A DNA stretch of 37,768 nt from NCBI GenBank assembly GCA_013334925.1, contig JAAXWP010000028.1, positions 1 through 37,768 of the forward strand. Direction: 5' to 3'. Positions 7,089-16,830 of the stretch are shown here, one piece after another. This DNA is from Chlorobiaceae bacterium. GTDB lineage: Bacteria > Bacteroidota > Chlorobiia > Chlorobiales > Chlorobiaceae. Every line of letters begins with the position of its first letter. The stretch's first letter is position 1. The position numbers and the translations under genes are program-made. The notes under the pieces are model-generated. The model saw only the letters and a program-made list of their open reading frames with translations, had not been told where the DNA came from and made no database searches.

Positions 7089-9032
7089 ATGAACTGGCAA
7101 GCAGCAAAAAGGGGCAACACCGGCTCCGATGACCGGGAATTCGGAAAGCGCCTTGGCATCATGGGGCTCGTCATGGCCCTGTTTTTCGTGGCCATCGTCT
7201 TCAAGCTGCTCAGCATCCAGGTGTTCAACGTCAAGAAGTACAAGGCGATGGCGAGTCGCCAGTACGAGAGTATCGTGACCGAAAAGGCCCGCAGGGGAAG
7301 GATTTTCGACCGGAACGGACGACAGCTCGCCGAAAGTGTCGAAAGCATCTCGTTCTTCGCTGATCCACGTCGTGTCAAAAGACCGCAGGAGCTGGCGACC
7401 CGGCTTTCGAACCGTTTCGGAAAGAGTCGTGGCTACTACCTCAGGCTGCTTCAGACAAGGAAGCGCTTCGTCTGGCTCGAACGTAATGTTCCTGTCTCCA
7501 TAGCTGCCGAGCTCATGCCGGTGAAGATGGCTGGTTTCGGCTTCCGTCGCGAACAGCAGCGATACTATCTGAACACGGCGGCGCAGATCATCGGTTTCAC
7601 CGATCGTGATGACCGGGGAATCAGCGGTCTGGAGCTCCAGTTCAACAATGACCTCAAAGGGCGGGACGGCACCAGGATCTTCCAGCGATCTGCAACCGGT
7701 GAGCGCTATCCGGCCCCCGACGCCGACCAGATCCTGCCGCTGAGCGGAAGCGATGTCGAGCTGACCATCGATTCTGATATTCAGGGCATCGTCGAGGACG
7801 AGATCATGCAGGCAGTGATGAACTTCAAGGCAAAGGCTGCCGCCGGGATCGTCATGGACGTGCGGACCGGCGAGATCATCGCGATGGCCAACTACCCCTC
7901 CTTCGACATGAACCGCCGCACGTCGGTCAACAGTGAACAGATCAGGAATCGTGCCGTGACCGACATGTTCGAACCCGGTTCGACTTTCAAGATCGTGATG
8001 GCGGCAGCAGCGACGGAAACGCTGCGCTACAATGCCAACACCATCGTCGATGGCCACAATGGCGTCGTCCAGCTGTATGACCGGCGCATCGTCGATCACG
8101 AGGCGATGGGAAAGATCACCTTCAAGGAGGCGATCATGCAGTCGAGCAACGTGGTTGCAGCCACGACGGCCATGAAGATCGGGCCGGAGGCTTTCTACCG
8201 CTATGCCAGCAACTTCGGATTCGGGCGGAAGACCGGGGTCGGGCTCATGGGTGAATCGAGGGGTATACTGAAACCGATTCGGCAGTGGGACCGGACAACC
8301 CTGCCATGGATGGGTTATGGTTACCAGGTCATGGCAACACCGCTGCAGGTGCTTCAGGCGTATGCGACCATCGCCAACGACGGCGTTCGCATGCGGCCCT
8401 ATATCATCAGGAAGGTTGTGGATCGTGAAGGACAGCCCGTGAAGGAGGTCAAGCCTGAAAAGGTGGTCCAGGCGGTCAGTCCCGAGACAGCCAGGTATAT
8501 GGCAAGGGAGTATTTCCGGGCCGTTGTCGAAAAGGGCACGGGAACCTCTGCAGCAGTCGATGGCATCCCGGTGGCGGGCAAGACCGGTACCGCGCAGAAA
8601 TATACCGGAGCATACCAGGGTCAGCACACCTATCTGTCTACGTTCGTCGGATTTTTCCCGGCGGACAATCCCCAGTACGCAGCGATTGTCGTGGTCGATG
8701 AGCCACAGACGGCCTATTACGCCGCGGCTGTGGCCGCTCCGGTATTTTCCAGGATCTGTGGCCGCTCGATCGCCTGTTCGCGGGAGATGCAGCGGCGCCT
8801 GGCTTTGCGCTCGACGGTCAAGGCAAGTCTCGACCAGATCGTGACCATAGCGGTTCCCGAACTCAAGGGGCTGACCGGTCGGGAAGCCGAGCGCCTGCTC
8901 AAATGGAACGGGCTTGGCGTCGAATTTGCAGGCAGTCCCGACCAGCTGGTGCTCGCTCAGAGTGTCACTGCAGGTTCGAAAGTGCAGAAGGAGCAGGTGG
9001 TCCGACTGACCATGGCGCAACGACCCAGATGA
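7089..9032 (+). CDS. ftsI: Septal peptidoglycan transpeptidase FtsI (class B PBP) with one PASTA domain
   Basis: This class B penicillin-binding protein crosslinks septal peptidoglycan with FtsW. A short cytoplasmic tail and a membrane anchor (GIMGLVMALFFVAIVFKLL) precede the dimerisation domain with the RGRIFDRNG motif. The transpeptidase domain has all three active-site motifs: STFK (Ser codon at 7980), SSN and KTG in VAGKTGTAQ. A single PASTA domain follows at the C-terminus (VPELKGLTGREAERLL...). The layout resembles SpoVD more than E. coli FtsI, which has no PASTA. The start is uncertain: ATG 7089 is used, but TTG 7053, which overlaps ftsL by 11 bases, or TTG 7077 are possible, and none has a good ribosome-binding site. 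Confidence 0.95.
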   Translation: MNWQAAKRGNTGSDDREFGKRLGIMGLVMALFFVAIVFKLLSIQVFNVKKYKAMASRQYESIVTEKARRGRIFDRNGRQLAESVESISFFADPRRVKRPQELATRLSNRFGKSRGYYLRLLQTRKRFVWLERNVPVSIAAELMPVKMAGFGFRREQQRYYLNTAAQIIGFTDRDDRGISGLELQFNNDLKGRDGTRIFQRSATGERYPAPDADQILPLSGSDVELTIDSDIQGIVEDEIMQAVMNFKAKAAAGIVMDVRTGEIIAMANYPSFDMNRRTSVNSEQIRNRAVTDMFEPGSTFKIVMAAAATETLRYNANTIVDGHNGVVQLYDRRIVDHEAMGKITFKEAIMQSSNVVAATTAMKIGPEAFYRYASNFGFGRKTGVGLMGESRGILKPIRQWDRTTLPWMGYGYQVMATPLQVLQAYATIANDGVRMRPYIIRKVVDREGQPVKEVKPEKVVQAVSPETARYMAREYFRAVVEKGTGTSAAVDGIPVAGKTGTAQKYTGAYQGQHTYLSTFVGFFPADNPQYAAIVVVDEPQTAYYAAAVAAPVFSRICGRSIACSREMQRRLALRSTVKASLDQIVTIAVPELKGLTGREAERLLKWNGLGVEFAGSPDQLVLAQSVTAGSKVQKEQVVRLTMAQRPR

Positions 9033-9062
9033 AAATGAACTCTTGAACCACGGAATGTATCT

Positions 9063-10598
9063 ATGGCAATGGTGTTGCTGAAAGAGATCGAAAAAGCTAT
9101 TGGCGGCCTGATTGGCAGCCGGGGATCCGCTGTCGATCAGGATGCCGTCGTCACCATGGTGACCTGCAACTCCCGTGATGTCATTCCCGGTGCGCTGTTC
9201 GTTGCCGTAAGGGGATTCAAAACCGATGGGCACCGCTATATCCCGGGTGCGGCAGAGGCCGGCGCTGTGGCCGTTATCTGCGAGGAGTATCCCCTGGAGT
9301 GCAACCCCTCGGTCCGTTACCTGCTGGTGGACGATGCCCGGTCAGCGCTCTCCGATGCAGCGCTCGTGTTTTACGGCAACGCTTCTGACAATCTGACGAT
9401 CATCGGCGTGACGGGGACCAACGGCAAGACGACAACCTCGCGACTGATCACCTCGATGCTCAATTCGGCAGGGGTTCCTGCCGGTTATGTCGGTACGGGT
9501 CTCTGCCGGTTTGGCGGGCGAGATATCGTCCTCGATCGGACGACTCCGGAAGCGCACGAACTGCAGGCGCTTTTCCGACAGATGCTCGACGCGGGTTGTC
9601 GCGCTGTGGTCATGGAGGTCTCTTCGCATGCGCTCGTCCTGAAGCGGGTGCACGGGATCAGATTCAGGGCGGCAGTGTTCACGAACCTCACTCCCGAGCA
9701 TCTCGATTTTCATGAGTCGATGGAGGAGTACGCCGAGGCCAAACGGCTGCTCTTCGACCAGCTGACACCCGATGGTTTCGGCGTGGTCAATGCGGACGAT
9801 CCCCATGCGGGCTTCATGATGTCGAAACTGCCCCCGGAGCGTGTATTCTGCTGTTCGATCGATGGCGGTTCTGCCCCATGTCCGGAGGACCGGAGGGTAG
9901 ATGCCGGGATCTCCTCGATGAGCGTCGAGGGATCGCAGGCCGTGATCGGGTTCCGCAACGGGAGCTATCCGGTGACGGTGCCCCTGCCGGGTATCTTCAA
10001 TGTGATGAACCAGCTCGAGGCATTTGCCGTCGGCGTCGGACTCGGCATTCCTCTGCAGGAGGTGCTGCGGGGACTGGCGGGTTCCGATGCGGTCGAAGGG
10101 AGGATGGAGCGGATCTGGAGTTCTGACCGCAGCCGGTGTGCGGTGGTCGACTATGCCCACACGCCGGATGCCCTGCAGAAAGCCCTCGAAGCACTCAGGG
10201 CGATTACTCCCCCTGGCGCCGGTCTTACGGTGGTCTTCGGATGCGGCGGCAACCGCGACCGGCTGAAACGGCCGGAAATGGGACGGATCGCCGCCGATCT
10301 GGCTGACCGGGTCATCCTGACGTCGGACAACCCGCGGGACGAGGACCCCGATGCCATTCTCGACGAGATCGAGGCCGGCATGCCGGGACGGGCGCATCTG
10401 AGGGTCAGTGACCGGGCAGAAGCGATCCGCCGTGCGGTCGACGGTCTCGGGGATGGGGATATCCTGCTCGTGGCGGGCAAGGGACATGAAAAGTATCAGG
10501 AGGTTGCGGGAAAAAAACACTATTTCTCGGACCAGGACATTCTTGCCGAAAGCCTCGGCCAACGGGGAGTGAGCGGCAACGCAAAGGAGCATGCATGA
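9063..10598 (+). CDS. murE: UDP-MurNAc-L-Ala-D-Glu:meso-diaminopimelate ligase MurE
   Basis: This 511-residue Mur ligase adds the third stem-peptide residue in the cytoplasm. The ATP-binding GTNGKTTT lies at residues 118-125. The C-terminal DNPRDEDP (from residue 422) is the signature of enzymes that select meso-DAP rather than lysine, so the wall should be DAP type. The VVDYAHTPDAL and VFGCGGNRDRLKRPEM motifs support MurE over other Mur ligases. A second in-frame ATG two codons later (9069) is a possible start. The stop overlaps the murF start by four bases (ATGA). Confidence 0.97.
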   Translation: MAMVLLKEIEKAIGGLIGSRGSAVDQDAVVTMVTCNSRDVIPGALFVAVRGFKTDGHRYIPGAAEAGAVAVICEEYPLECNPSVRYLLVDDARSALSDAALVFYGNASDNLTIIGVTGTNGKTTTSRLITSMLNSAGVPAGYVGTGLCRFGGRDIVLDRTTPEAHELQALFRQMLDAGCRAVVMEVSSHALVLKRVHGIRFRAAVFTNLTPEHLDFHESMEEYAEAKRLLFDQLTPDGFGVVNADDPHAGFMMSKLPPERVFCCSIDGGSAPCPEDRRVDAGISSMSVEGSQAVIGFRNGSYPVTVPLPGIFNVMNQLEAFAVGVGLGIPLQEVLRGLAGSDAVEGRMERIWSSDRSRCAVVDYAHTPDALQKALEALRAITPPGAGLTVVFGCGGNRDRLKRPEMGRIAADLADRVILTSDNPRDEDPDAILDEIEAGMPGRAHLRVSDRAEAIRRAVDGLGDGDILLVAGKGHEKYQEVAGKKHYFSDQDILAESLGQRGVSGNAKEHA

Positions 10599-12010
10599 AA
10601 GGAGCGCTGATATACGAGGATTTTCGCAGGACCGGCCGCATCGTGGCTACTGATGTCGGTGAGGGGTATTCGATTGCCGACCCTGTCGTGGTGATCGACT
10701 CTCGGGAGGCCGTCGAGCATTCGGTGTTTGTCGCACTTCACGGCGAACGTACCGACGGTCATCGTTACGTGGGCGACGTGTTCGCCAGGGGGGCCGCGTG
10801 GGCGGTCGTGAGCGAGGGATGGTTCGCCGAGCACGGTCATGAATTCAGCGAGGCATCGTGCCGTTTCCTGGTGGTCGAGGATCCCGAAGCTGCCCTGCAG
10901 CAGCTGGCAACCTGCTACCGCGAACGTTTCGACATTCCGGTGATCGGCATCGGCGGCAGCAACGGCAAAACCACCACCAAGGAGATGGTCGCAGCCGTGC
11001 TTGGCGCGAAGTTTCGCGTTCACATGAGCCAGGGGAACCGCAACAATCACCTGGGCGTACCGCTGACACTCCTGCAGATGCGAAAGGATACCGGTATCGC
11101 GGTTGTCGAGATGGGAATCAACCATCCGGGAGAGATGGATTTTCTGGCACGGATCGCGCGACCCACCCATGGGCTCCTGACCAATATCGGACACGAGCAC
11201 CTCGAATTTTTCGGCAGCCTCGAAGGGGTCGCCGATGCCGAAGCGGAGCTGTTCCGCTACCTGGATGCCCATGATGGCACGGCGTTCGTCAACGTCGACG
11301 ACCATCGCCTCGAAGCTGCAGGCCGCGAGCTTGTCCGCAGGATCTCCTATGGAACCCTGCAGGGGTGCGACAACGAGTGGTGGGCCGAGGAGGTGTCGGG
11401 CGACCGGGTCGGCAGGGTCTCGTTCACCCTCTGTTCCCGGGATTGCAGGCAACCGGTCTCGATGCAGTTCATCGGCAGGCACAACGTCATCAATGCCATC
11501 GCCGCAGCAACCGTCGGGAGCCATTTCGGACTCACCCCTCCCGAGATCGCTTCCGCGCTGGGGGCACTCCAGCCTGCGAAAGGGTGGAAGCGCATGGAGC
11601 TGCTCGAAGGGGGTGGCATCGTCGTGCTGAACGATACCTACAATGCCAATCCGGACTCGGTACGCTTCGCGCTGGACACGCTTGGCGCGCTCGAGTGCAG
11701 CGGTCGCAAACTTGCCGTTATCGGAGACATGCTCGAGCTTGGCGATACCTCTGCAGTTGAACATGAGATCATCGGCAGGTATATTCAGCAGGTGCCGCTT
11801 GACGGAATCTGTTCCTATGGCGAGATGTCGAAACTGGTATGCCGTGAAGCCGGCGAGGTATGTCTCGGTCATTTCGACACGATGGAACGCCTGACCGAAT
11901 TTCTCAATGGCTATGTGAAAGCCGGAGATGCGGTGCTGTTCAAGGGTTCCCGGGGAATGCGGCTCGAAGTCGCAGCCGAATCGCTCATGAGAGCCAAATC
12001 ACAAGATTAA
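10595..12010 (+). CDS. murF: UDP-MurNAc-tripeptide:D-Ala-D-Ala ligase MurF
   Basis: MurF adds D-Ala-D-Ala to the UDP-MurNAc-tripeptide. The 471-residue protein has the ATP-binding GGSNGKTTTKEM at about 120-131, VVEMGINHPGEM, the family motif NDTYNANPDSV and VIGDMLELG. The length is normal. The start codon lies in the ATGA overlap with murE and follows AAAGGAG with five bases of spacing, so the two are translationally coupled. The D-Ala-D-Ala ligase that supplies its substrate is not encoded in this cluster. Confidence 0.97.
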   Translation: MKGALIYEDFRRTGRIVATDVGEGYSIADPVVVIDSREAVEHSVFVALHGERTDGHRYVGDVFARGAAWAVVSEGWFAEHGHEFSEASCRFLVVEDPEAALQQLATCYRERFDIPVIGIGGSNGKTTTKEMVAAVLGAKFRVHMSQGNRNNHLGVPLTLLQMRKDTGIAVVEMGINHPGEMDFLARIARPTHGLLTNIGHEHLEFFGSLEGVADAEAELFRYLDAHDGTAFVNVDDHRLEAAGRELVRRISYGTLQGCDNEWWAEEVSGDRVGRVSFTLCSRDCRQPVSMQFIGRHNVINAIAAATVGSHFGLTPPEIASALGALQPAKGWKRMELLEGGGIVVLNDTYNANPDSVRFALDTLGALECSGRKLAVIGDMLELGDTSAVEHEIIGRYIQQVPLDGICSYGEMSKLVCREAGEVCLGHFDTMERLTEFLNGYVKAGDAVLFKGSRGMRLEVAAESLMRAKSQD

Positions 12011-12018
12011 TCTGAAGT

Positions 12019-13125
12019 ATGCTCTATTATCTGCTCAAATATATCAAGGATGTGTTCAACCCGCCGGGCATGAGGGTCATCGAGTACCTGACCTTCCGGT
12101 CGAGTGCGGCGGCCATCACGGCGCTGCTGATCACCCTGCTCGCCGGGCCATGGTTCATCCGTTTCCTCAGGTCCCGCTTCATCGAGCCGGTCAAGGAGGA
12201 GGCTCCTCCGGAGCACAGGAAAAAACGTGATGTGCCGACCATGGGCGGGCTCCTGATCATCTTCGCGGTGGAGATTTCGACCATGCTCTGGGCCAAGCTC
12301 GACGACCCGCACGTCTGGCTCATCATGCTTGCGGTGTTCTGGATGGGTGTCATCGGCTTCATCGACGACTACCGGAAGGTGGTGCTGAAGATCAAGGGTG
12401 GCCTTGCCGGCAAATACAAGCTGATCGGCCAGGTGACGCTCGGCCTGGTGATCGGTGTCTATACCTGGCTCGACCCTGCTTTCGCCGTGCTGCTCTCCAA
12501 GACGACCGTTCCCTTCTTCAAGAAGCTCACGGTCGATTATGGCATTTTGTATATCCCGGTCGTGATTTTCATCATCACCGCCGTCTCCAACGCGGTCAAC
12601 CTGACCGACGGCCTCGACGGCCTCGCGGCAGGAACCTCCTCCATTGTCGTGTTCGCCCTCGGCGTGTTCGCCTATCTTGCCGGTAACGCGGTCTATGCCG
12701 GTTATCTCAGCATTCCTTTCATTCCCGGAGCCGGTGAGGTGGCCATCGTCTGCATGGCCATCGTCATGGCATGTGTCGGATTCCTCTGGTTCAACTCGAA
12801 TCCGGCGGAGGTGTTCATGGGCGATACGGGATCGCTCGCTCTCGGCAGCGCCATCGCCGTCATCGCGCTCATGATCAAGCAGGAGCTGCTCTTGCCGGTC
12901 CTTGCCGCCGTGTTCTTCCTGGAGACTCTGTCGGTCTCCCTGCAGGTGGCCTGGTTCAAGTTCACCCGCATGCGCTATGGTGAAGGGCGCAGGATTTTTC
13001 TCATGGCTCCGCTGCACCACCATTTCCAGATGAAGGGATGGCCCGAGCAGAAGATCGTCATCCGGTTCTGGATCGTGACGATACTGTTTTTCCTTGCAAG
13101 CCTCATGACCCTGAAACTCAGATAA
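12019..13125 (+). CDS. mraY: Phospho-MurNAc-pentapeptide transferase MraY
   Basis: An integral membrane enzyme of 368 residues that transfers phospho-MurNAc-pentapeptide onto undecaprenyl phosphate to make lipid I. About ten hydrophobic helices are visible. Family motifs are complete: DDYRKV with [10 protein letters not shown], the catalytic [26 protein letters not shown], and the cytoplasmic histidine loop [11 protein letters not shown]. It starts eight bases after murF and ends two bases before the murD GTG start. Confidence 0.97.
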   Translation: MLYYLLKYIKDVFNPPGMRVIEYLTFRSSAAAITALLITLLAGPWFIRFLRSRFIEPVKEEAPPEHRKKRDVPTMGGLLIIFAVEISTMLWAKLDDPHVWLIMLAVFWMGVIGFIDDYRKVVLKIKGGLAGKYKLIGQVTLGLVIGVYTWLDPAFAVLLSKTTVPFFKKLTVDYGILYIPVVIFIITAVSNAVNLTDGLDGLAAGTSSIVVFALGVFAYLAGNAVYAGYLSIPFIPGAGEVAIVCMAIVMACVGFLWFNSNPAEVFMGDTGSLALGSAIAVIALMIKQELLLPVLAAVFFLETLSVSLQVAWFKFTRMRYGEGRRIFLMAPLHHHFQMKGWPEQKIVIRFWIVTILFFLASLMTLKLR

Positions 13126-13126
13126 C

Positions 13127-14524
13127 GTGAAACCGGAAGAACTACGTGGCAGAACGGTGTCGGTGATCGGCGCCGGAAAAAGCGGGCTCGCTGCTGCAGA
13201 GCTGCTCATGAAAGCGGGCGCCCGGCCCTTCGTGACCGAATTCGGCTCGATGAACCCGGATGCGAAAGCCACACTTGCCAGTGCAGGCATCCCTTTCGAG
13301 GATGGCGGGCATTCGGCCAGGATGTATGATGCCGATTTCTGCATCGTCAGCCCGGGGATTCCGCAGACGGCACCGGTGCTCATCGAACTCGAAAAACGGG
13401 GAATTCCGGTGTACAGCGAGATCGAGGCCGCCTCCTGGTTCTGCAGATCGAGAATTATCGCGATCACCGGCACGGACGGCAAGACCACGACGGCGACACT
13501 GATTCACCGGATCTGCCAGGCCGATGCCAGTTCCAGGGGCTACCGGACCTTCAGTGTCGGCAATATCGGCGTACCGTTCGCTTCGAAGGTGCTCGAAGCC
13601 GCACCGGGTGACCTCGTCGTGCTCGAACTCAGCAGCTACCAGCTCGAGCGTTGCGTCACATTCCGACCTGACGTTGCCGTTTTGACCAACATCACTCCGG
13701 ACCACATGGACCGCTATCGGGGCGATATCAACGCCTACGCGGCTGCCAAGTACCGGATTCATGCCAGGCAGGGCGCGGCTGATACCCTGATCTACAATTA
13801 TGACGACCCGATGCTGAAAGCCCATTTCGATGTGAGCGAGCCCTGGCCGTTCAACGTCGTGCGTTTCAGTCTCCGGGATTGCGGCACTCTGTCCGGATGC
13901 TCCTGCGTGACGGTACGCGACGGCTCCGTGGCGGTTCTGTCCGGAAGCGCCTCCGAGCCGGTCATCGCTGTCGATGAGTTCATCAAAGCGAGTTTCCGTG
14001 GCGATCATAACCTGTACAACGCCCTGGCTTCGGTGGCGGCGGCAAAGGCTGTCGGCATATCTGACGAGGCGATAAGGAAAGGTCTCGTGGAGTTCGGCGG
14101 AGTCGAGCACCGGCAGGAGTTTGCCGGATCTGCTTGCGGCCTCGAGTGGATCAACGACTCGAAGGCCACGAACATCAACGCGATGCGACAGGCGCTTCAG
14201 GCGGTGCCTCAGGGAATGGTGCTGATCGCGGGAGGGCGTGACAAGGGAAACGACTACGGTTCCGTGGCCGCCCTGGTCAGAGAGAAGGTTGCCTGCATCG
14301 TGGCCATCGGTGAGTCCAGGCAGAAGATTGCCGATGCGTTCGAAGGCATTGTCCCCGTCGAGACCGCCGACACGCTGAAGGAGGCCGTTGACAAAGCATC
14401 GAAAGTCGCTTCGCCGGGATCGACCGTACTCTTTTCGCCGGGGTGTTCGAGCTTCGATATGTTCAGGGATTTCGAGGACAGAGGGGAACAGTTCAAGCAA
14501 CTTGTCAGGGAGCTGGCATCATGA
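13127..14524 (+). CDS. murD: UDP-MurNAc-L-alanine:D-glutamate ligase MurD
   Basis: MurD adds D-Glu to UDP-MurNAc-L-Ala. The 465-residue protein has an N-terminal Rossmann-like domain (VIGAGKSGLAAAELL), the ATP site GTDGKTTT at about 115-122, ELSSYQLE, NITPDHMDRY, INDSKATN and the C-terminal SPGCSSFDMF. The start is a GTG directly after the mraY stop; a later ATG would remove the first strand of the nucleotide-binding fold. The stop overlaps the ftsW ATG by four bases. Confidence 0.96.
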   Translation: MKPEELRGRTVSVIGAGKSGLAAAELLMKAGARPFVTEFGSMNPDAKATLASAGIPFEDGGHSARMYDADFCIVSPGIPQTAPVLIELEKRGIPVYSEIEAASWFCRSRIIAITGTDGKTTTATLIHRICQADASSRGYRTFSVGNIGVPFASKVLEAAPGDLVVLELSSYQLERCVTFRPDVAVLTNITPDHMDRYRGDINAYAAAKYRIHARQGAADTLIYNYDDPMLKAHFDVSEPWPFNVVRFSLRDCGTLSGCSCVTVRDGSVAVLSGSASEPVIAVDEFIKASFRGDHNLYNALASVAAAKAVGISDEAIRKGLVEFGGVEHRQEFAGSACGLEWINDSKATNINAMRQALQAVPQGMVLIAGGRDKGNDYGSVAALVREKVACIVAIGESRQKIADAFEGIVPVETADTLKEAVDKASKVASPGSTVLFSPGCSSFDMFRDFEDRGEQFKQLVRELAS

Positions 14525-15726
14525 CTGAAACCGGAACGGCGGTGGCACCCGGGCTGCTCGAGGTGCCGGACACGACGAAGCAGGGGCGCGCCGACAGCGT
14601 GGCCGGCAAGCTGCTGCTCCTGATCGTCGCCCTGCTGATGTGCATCGGGATCATCGTTGTCTACAGCAGCGGTGCCGGGTGGGCCGAGGAGAAGTTCTCG
14701 GATCCCCAGTATTTCCTGTGGCGTCAGCTCACCTTTGCCGTGGCCGGTATCGCGCTCATCGTGCTGGTCGGAGCCGTCGATTACCATATTTTCATGAAGA
14801 CCAGCAAGATCGTGCTCTTCGTCAGTCTTGGACTCCTGGCGCTGCTGCTGTTGCTCAAGGTCGCTCACGTGATTCATGGCGCGGCGAGGTGGCTGGGATT
14901 CGGACCATTCAAGTTTCAGGCGTCCGATCTGGCAAAGTATGCCATCATCTTTCATTTTTCCCGGCTCATCAGCGAAAAACGGGAGTACATCAAGGAGCTT
15001 CACGACAGCTACTATCCTCTGCTGGTGCTGCTGCTGGCGGTTGTCGCTCTGGTCGCGCTGGAGCCGAACTTCAGTACCGCAACGCTCATCGCGCTCATCG
15101 GATTCAGTCTGATGTTCATCGGCGGAGTGAACGGCAAGCATCTCCTGTCGACCTTTTCGCTGCTCATCCCGATTGCCGCCGTGTTTGCCATCGCGGCACC
15201 ATACCGGGTCTACCGCCTGGCAACTTTCTTCAGCTCGGATCCAAAAGATATGAGCTATCAGGTGCGCCAGGCCTTGCTGGGGCTTGGTAACGGTGGTCTG
15301 CTTGGGCTCGGCATTGGCGCGAGCAAACAGCGGGAGCTTTATCTGCCGCTTTCGTATAACGATTTCGTTTTCGTCATCATCGGTGAGGAGTACGGGTTTG
15401 TCGGTGCCCTTGTGGTGCTGACGCTGTTCGCCGGCTTCTTCATCTGCGGGATCATCATTTCGAAGAACGCGCCAGACCTGTTCGGCCGTTTTGTTGCTGC
15501 AGGCATCACGATCGCCATCTCACTGTTCGCATTCATCAACATCGCCGTGGCCAGTCACCTGCTGCCGACGACCGGAGTTGCGCTGCCTTTCATCAGCTAT
15601 GGCGGGACGGCGCTGCTGTTCAATTCGCTCGGCGTGGGGGTCCTGGTCAGCATTTCCCGTTACAAGAGGCGTCACGAAGCGCTGGTGGCGGCGGCTCCTG
15701 CAGAAGCCGAAGGGAGGGAGCAGTGA
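14521..15726 (+). CDS. ftsW: Septal peptidoglycan polymerase FtsW (SEDS family)
   Basis: This 401-residue polytopic SEDS glycosyltransferase polymerises lipid II at the septum with FtsI. About ten membrane helices are visible. The C-terminal family motif [18 protein letters not shown], the acidic loop residue region [11 protein letters not shown], and the motif YRVYRL are present. A longer frame from 14443 exists, but the ATG at 14521 makes the standard ATGA overlap with murD and gives a normal cytoplasmic N-terminus. The end overlaps the murG GTG by four bases. Confidence 0.96.
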   Translation: MTETGTAVAPGLLEVPDTTKQGRADSVAGKLLLLIVALLMCIGIIVVYSSGAGWAEEKFSDPQYFLWRQLTFAVAGIALIVLVGAVDYHIFMKTSKIVLFVSLGLLALLLLLKVAHVIHGAARWLGFGPFKFQASDLAKYAIIFHFSRLISEKREYIKELHDSYYPLLVLLLAVVALVALEPNFSTATLIALIGFSLMFIGGVNGKHLLSTFSLLIPIAAVFAIAAPYRVYRLATFFSSDPKDMSYQVRQALLGLGNGGLLGLGIGASKQRELYLPLSYNDFVFVIIGEEYGFVGALVVLTLFAGFFICGIIISKNAPDLFGRFVAAGITIAISLFAFINIAVASHLLPTTGVALPFISYGGTALLFNSLGVGVLVSISRYKRRHEALVAAAPAEAEGREQ

Positions 15727-16817
15727 ACGTTCTCTTTGCAGGAGGTGGAACCGGAGGGCATCTCTATCCAGGTGTCGCCATGGCTGCCGAGCTTCAGAAA
15801 CGCGACCCGAAAACCGTGGTGTCGTTTGCCGGCACGGTCTCCGGTATCGAGTCCACCGAAGTGCCCCGGCTCGGGTACCGGATTCATCTGCTGCCGTCAA
15901 AAGGGTTGAAGCGGGGCCGTTCACTGCGCGACCTCATCGACAATATCGGTATCCTGACCGGTTTCGTTTCGACCGTGCTGCAGTCGATGAAGCTTATCAG
16001 GCGCGAAAATCCCGATGTGGTGGTCGGCACCGGCGGATTTGTCAGCGCACCGGTGCTTCTTGCCGCGCAGCTCATGGGGCGCAGGACGCTGATCCAGGAG
16101 CAGAACGCTTTTCCTGGCCTGACGACCCGTCTGCTTTCCCGCATGGCGACCGAAGTGCATCTCTCCTTCGAAGAGAGCCGCCGCTTTTTCGGTAACCGGA
16201 AGCAGTTGTTCGTGACCGGCAATCCGGCCCGCTCCTTTCCTCCGATGGATTCCGCCGAGGCGAGGCGCCGGTTCAGGCTCGATCCGTCTCTGCCGACCCT
16301 CCTGGTGTTCGGTGGAAGCCGGGGCGCACGATCGATCAACAACGGGGTGCTCGGGTTCGTGCCGGATCTCGACGGCAAGGTCAACCTGATCTGGCAGACC
16401 GGCTCGCTGGACTACGAGCGCGTCAGGGCTGCGCTGCCGGAAACCCGCACGGTATGGGTCGCTCCCTATATCGAGGAGATGGGGCCGGCATACGCGGCCG
16501 CCGATCTTGTGGTCTGCAGGGCGGGGGCCTCTACGCTCGCCGAACTTACCAATCTCGGCAAACCGTCCATCCTCGTGCCATATCCCTATGCGGCTGCCGA
16601 TCACCAGAAACACAACGCCATGGCCATGGTCAGGGCTGGCGCTGCGCTGATGATCGAGGACAGCGCTTTTGGCGGACAGGGGACGCTGCGGACGGTGCTC
16701 GATACACTCGGGAACCGTGAGCTGCTCGACCGCATGGGTAAAGCCGGCAGACAAGAGGGGCACCCTGGTGCCGCTTCAGAACTGGCGGCAAGAATCATCT
16801 CGCTTTCAAAACATTAA
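15723..16817 (+). CDS. murG: UDP-GlcNAc:undecaprenyl-PP-MurNAc-pentapeptide GlcNAc transferase MurG
   Basis: MurG converts lipid I to lipid II on the inner face of the membrane. This GT28 protein of 364 residues opens with the glycine loop [12 protein letters not shown]. The second glycine loop [11 protein letters not shown] lies at the start of the C-terminal domain. The donor-binding region shows [28 protein letters not shown]. The GTG start is in a GTGA overlap with ftsW. The next gene, murC, begins 13 bases after the stop. Confidence 0.97.
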   Translation: MNVLFAGGGTGGHLYPGVAMAAELQKRDPKTVVSFAGTVSGIESTEVPRLGYRIHLLPSKGLKRGRSLRDLIDNIGILTGFVSTVLQSMKLIRRENPDVVVGTGGFVSAPVLLAAQLMGRRTLIQEQNAFPGLTTRLLSRMATEVHLSFEESRRFFGNRKQLFVTGNPARSFPPMDSAEARRRFRLDPSLPTLLVFGGSRGARSINNGVLGFVPDLDGKVNLIWQTGSLDYERVRAALPETRTVWVAPYIEEMGPAYAAADLVVCRAGASTLAELTNLGKPSILVPYPYAAADHQKHNAMAMVRAGAALMIEDSAFGGQGTLRTVLDTLGNRELLDRMGKAGRQEGHPGAASELAARIISLSKH

Positions 16818-16830
16818 GGAGTATTCATCG

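Noticed and set aside
6963-9233. A 756-codon open frame on the minus strand across ftsI
   Set aside because: It is antisense to an ftsI gene with complete active-site motifs. Its product is rich in His, Arg, Asp and Gly with no family motif, which is typical of antisense frames in GC-rich genes.
10520-14500. Three long minus-strand open frames (450-493 codons) opposite murF, mraY and murD
   Set aside because: Their products have biased composition and no recognisable domains, and the plus-strand Mur proteins account fully for the region.
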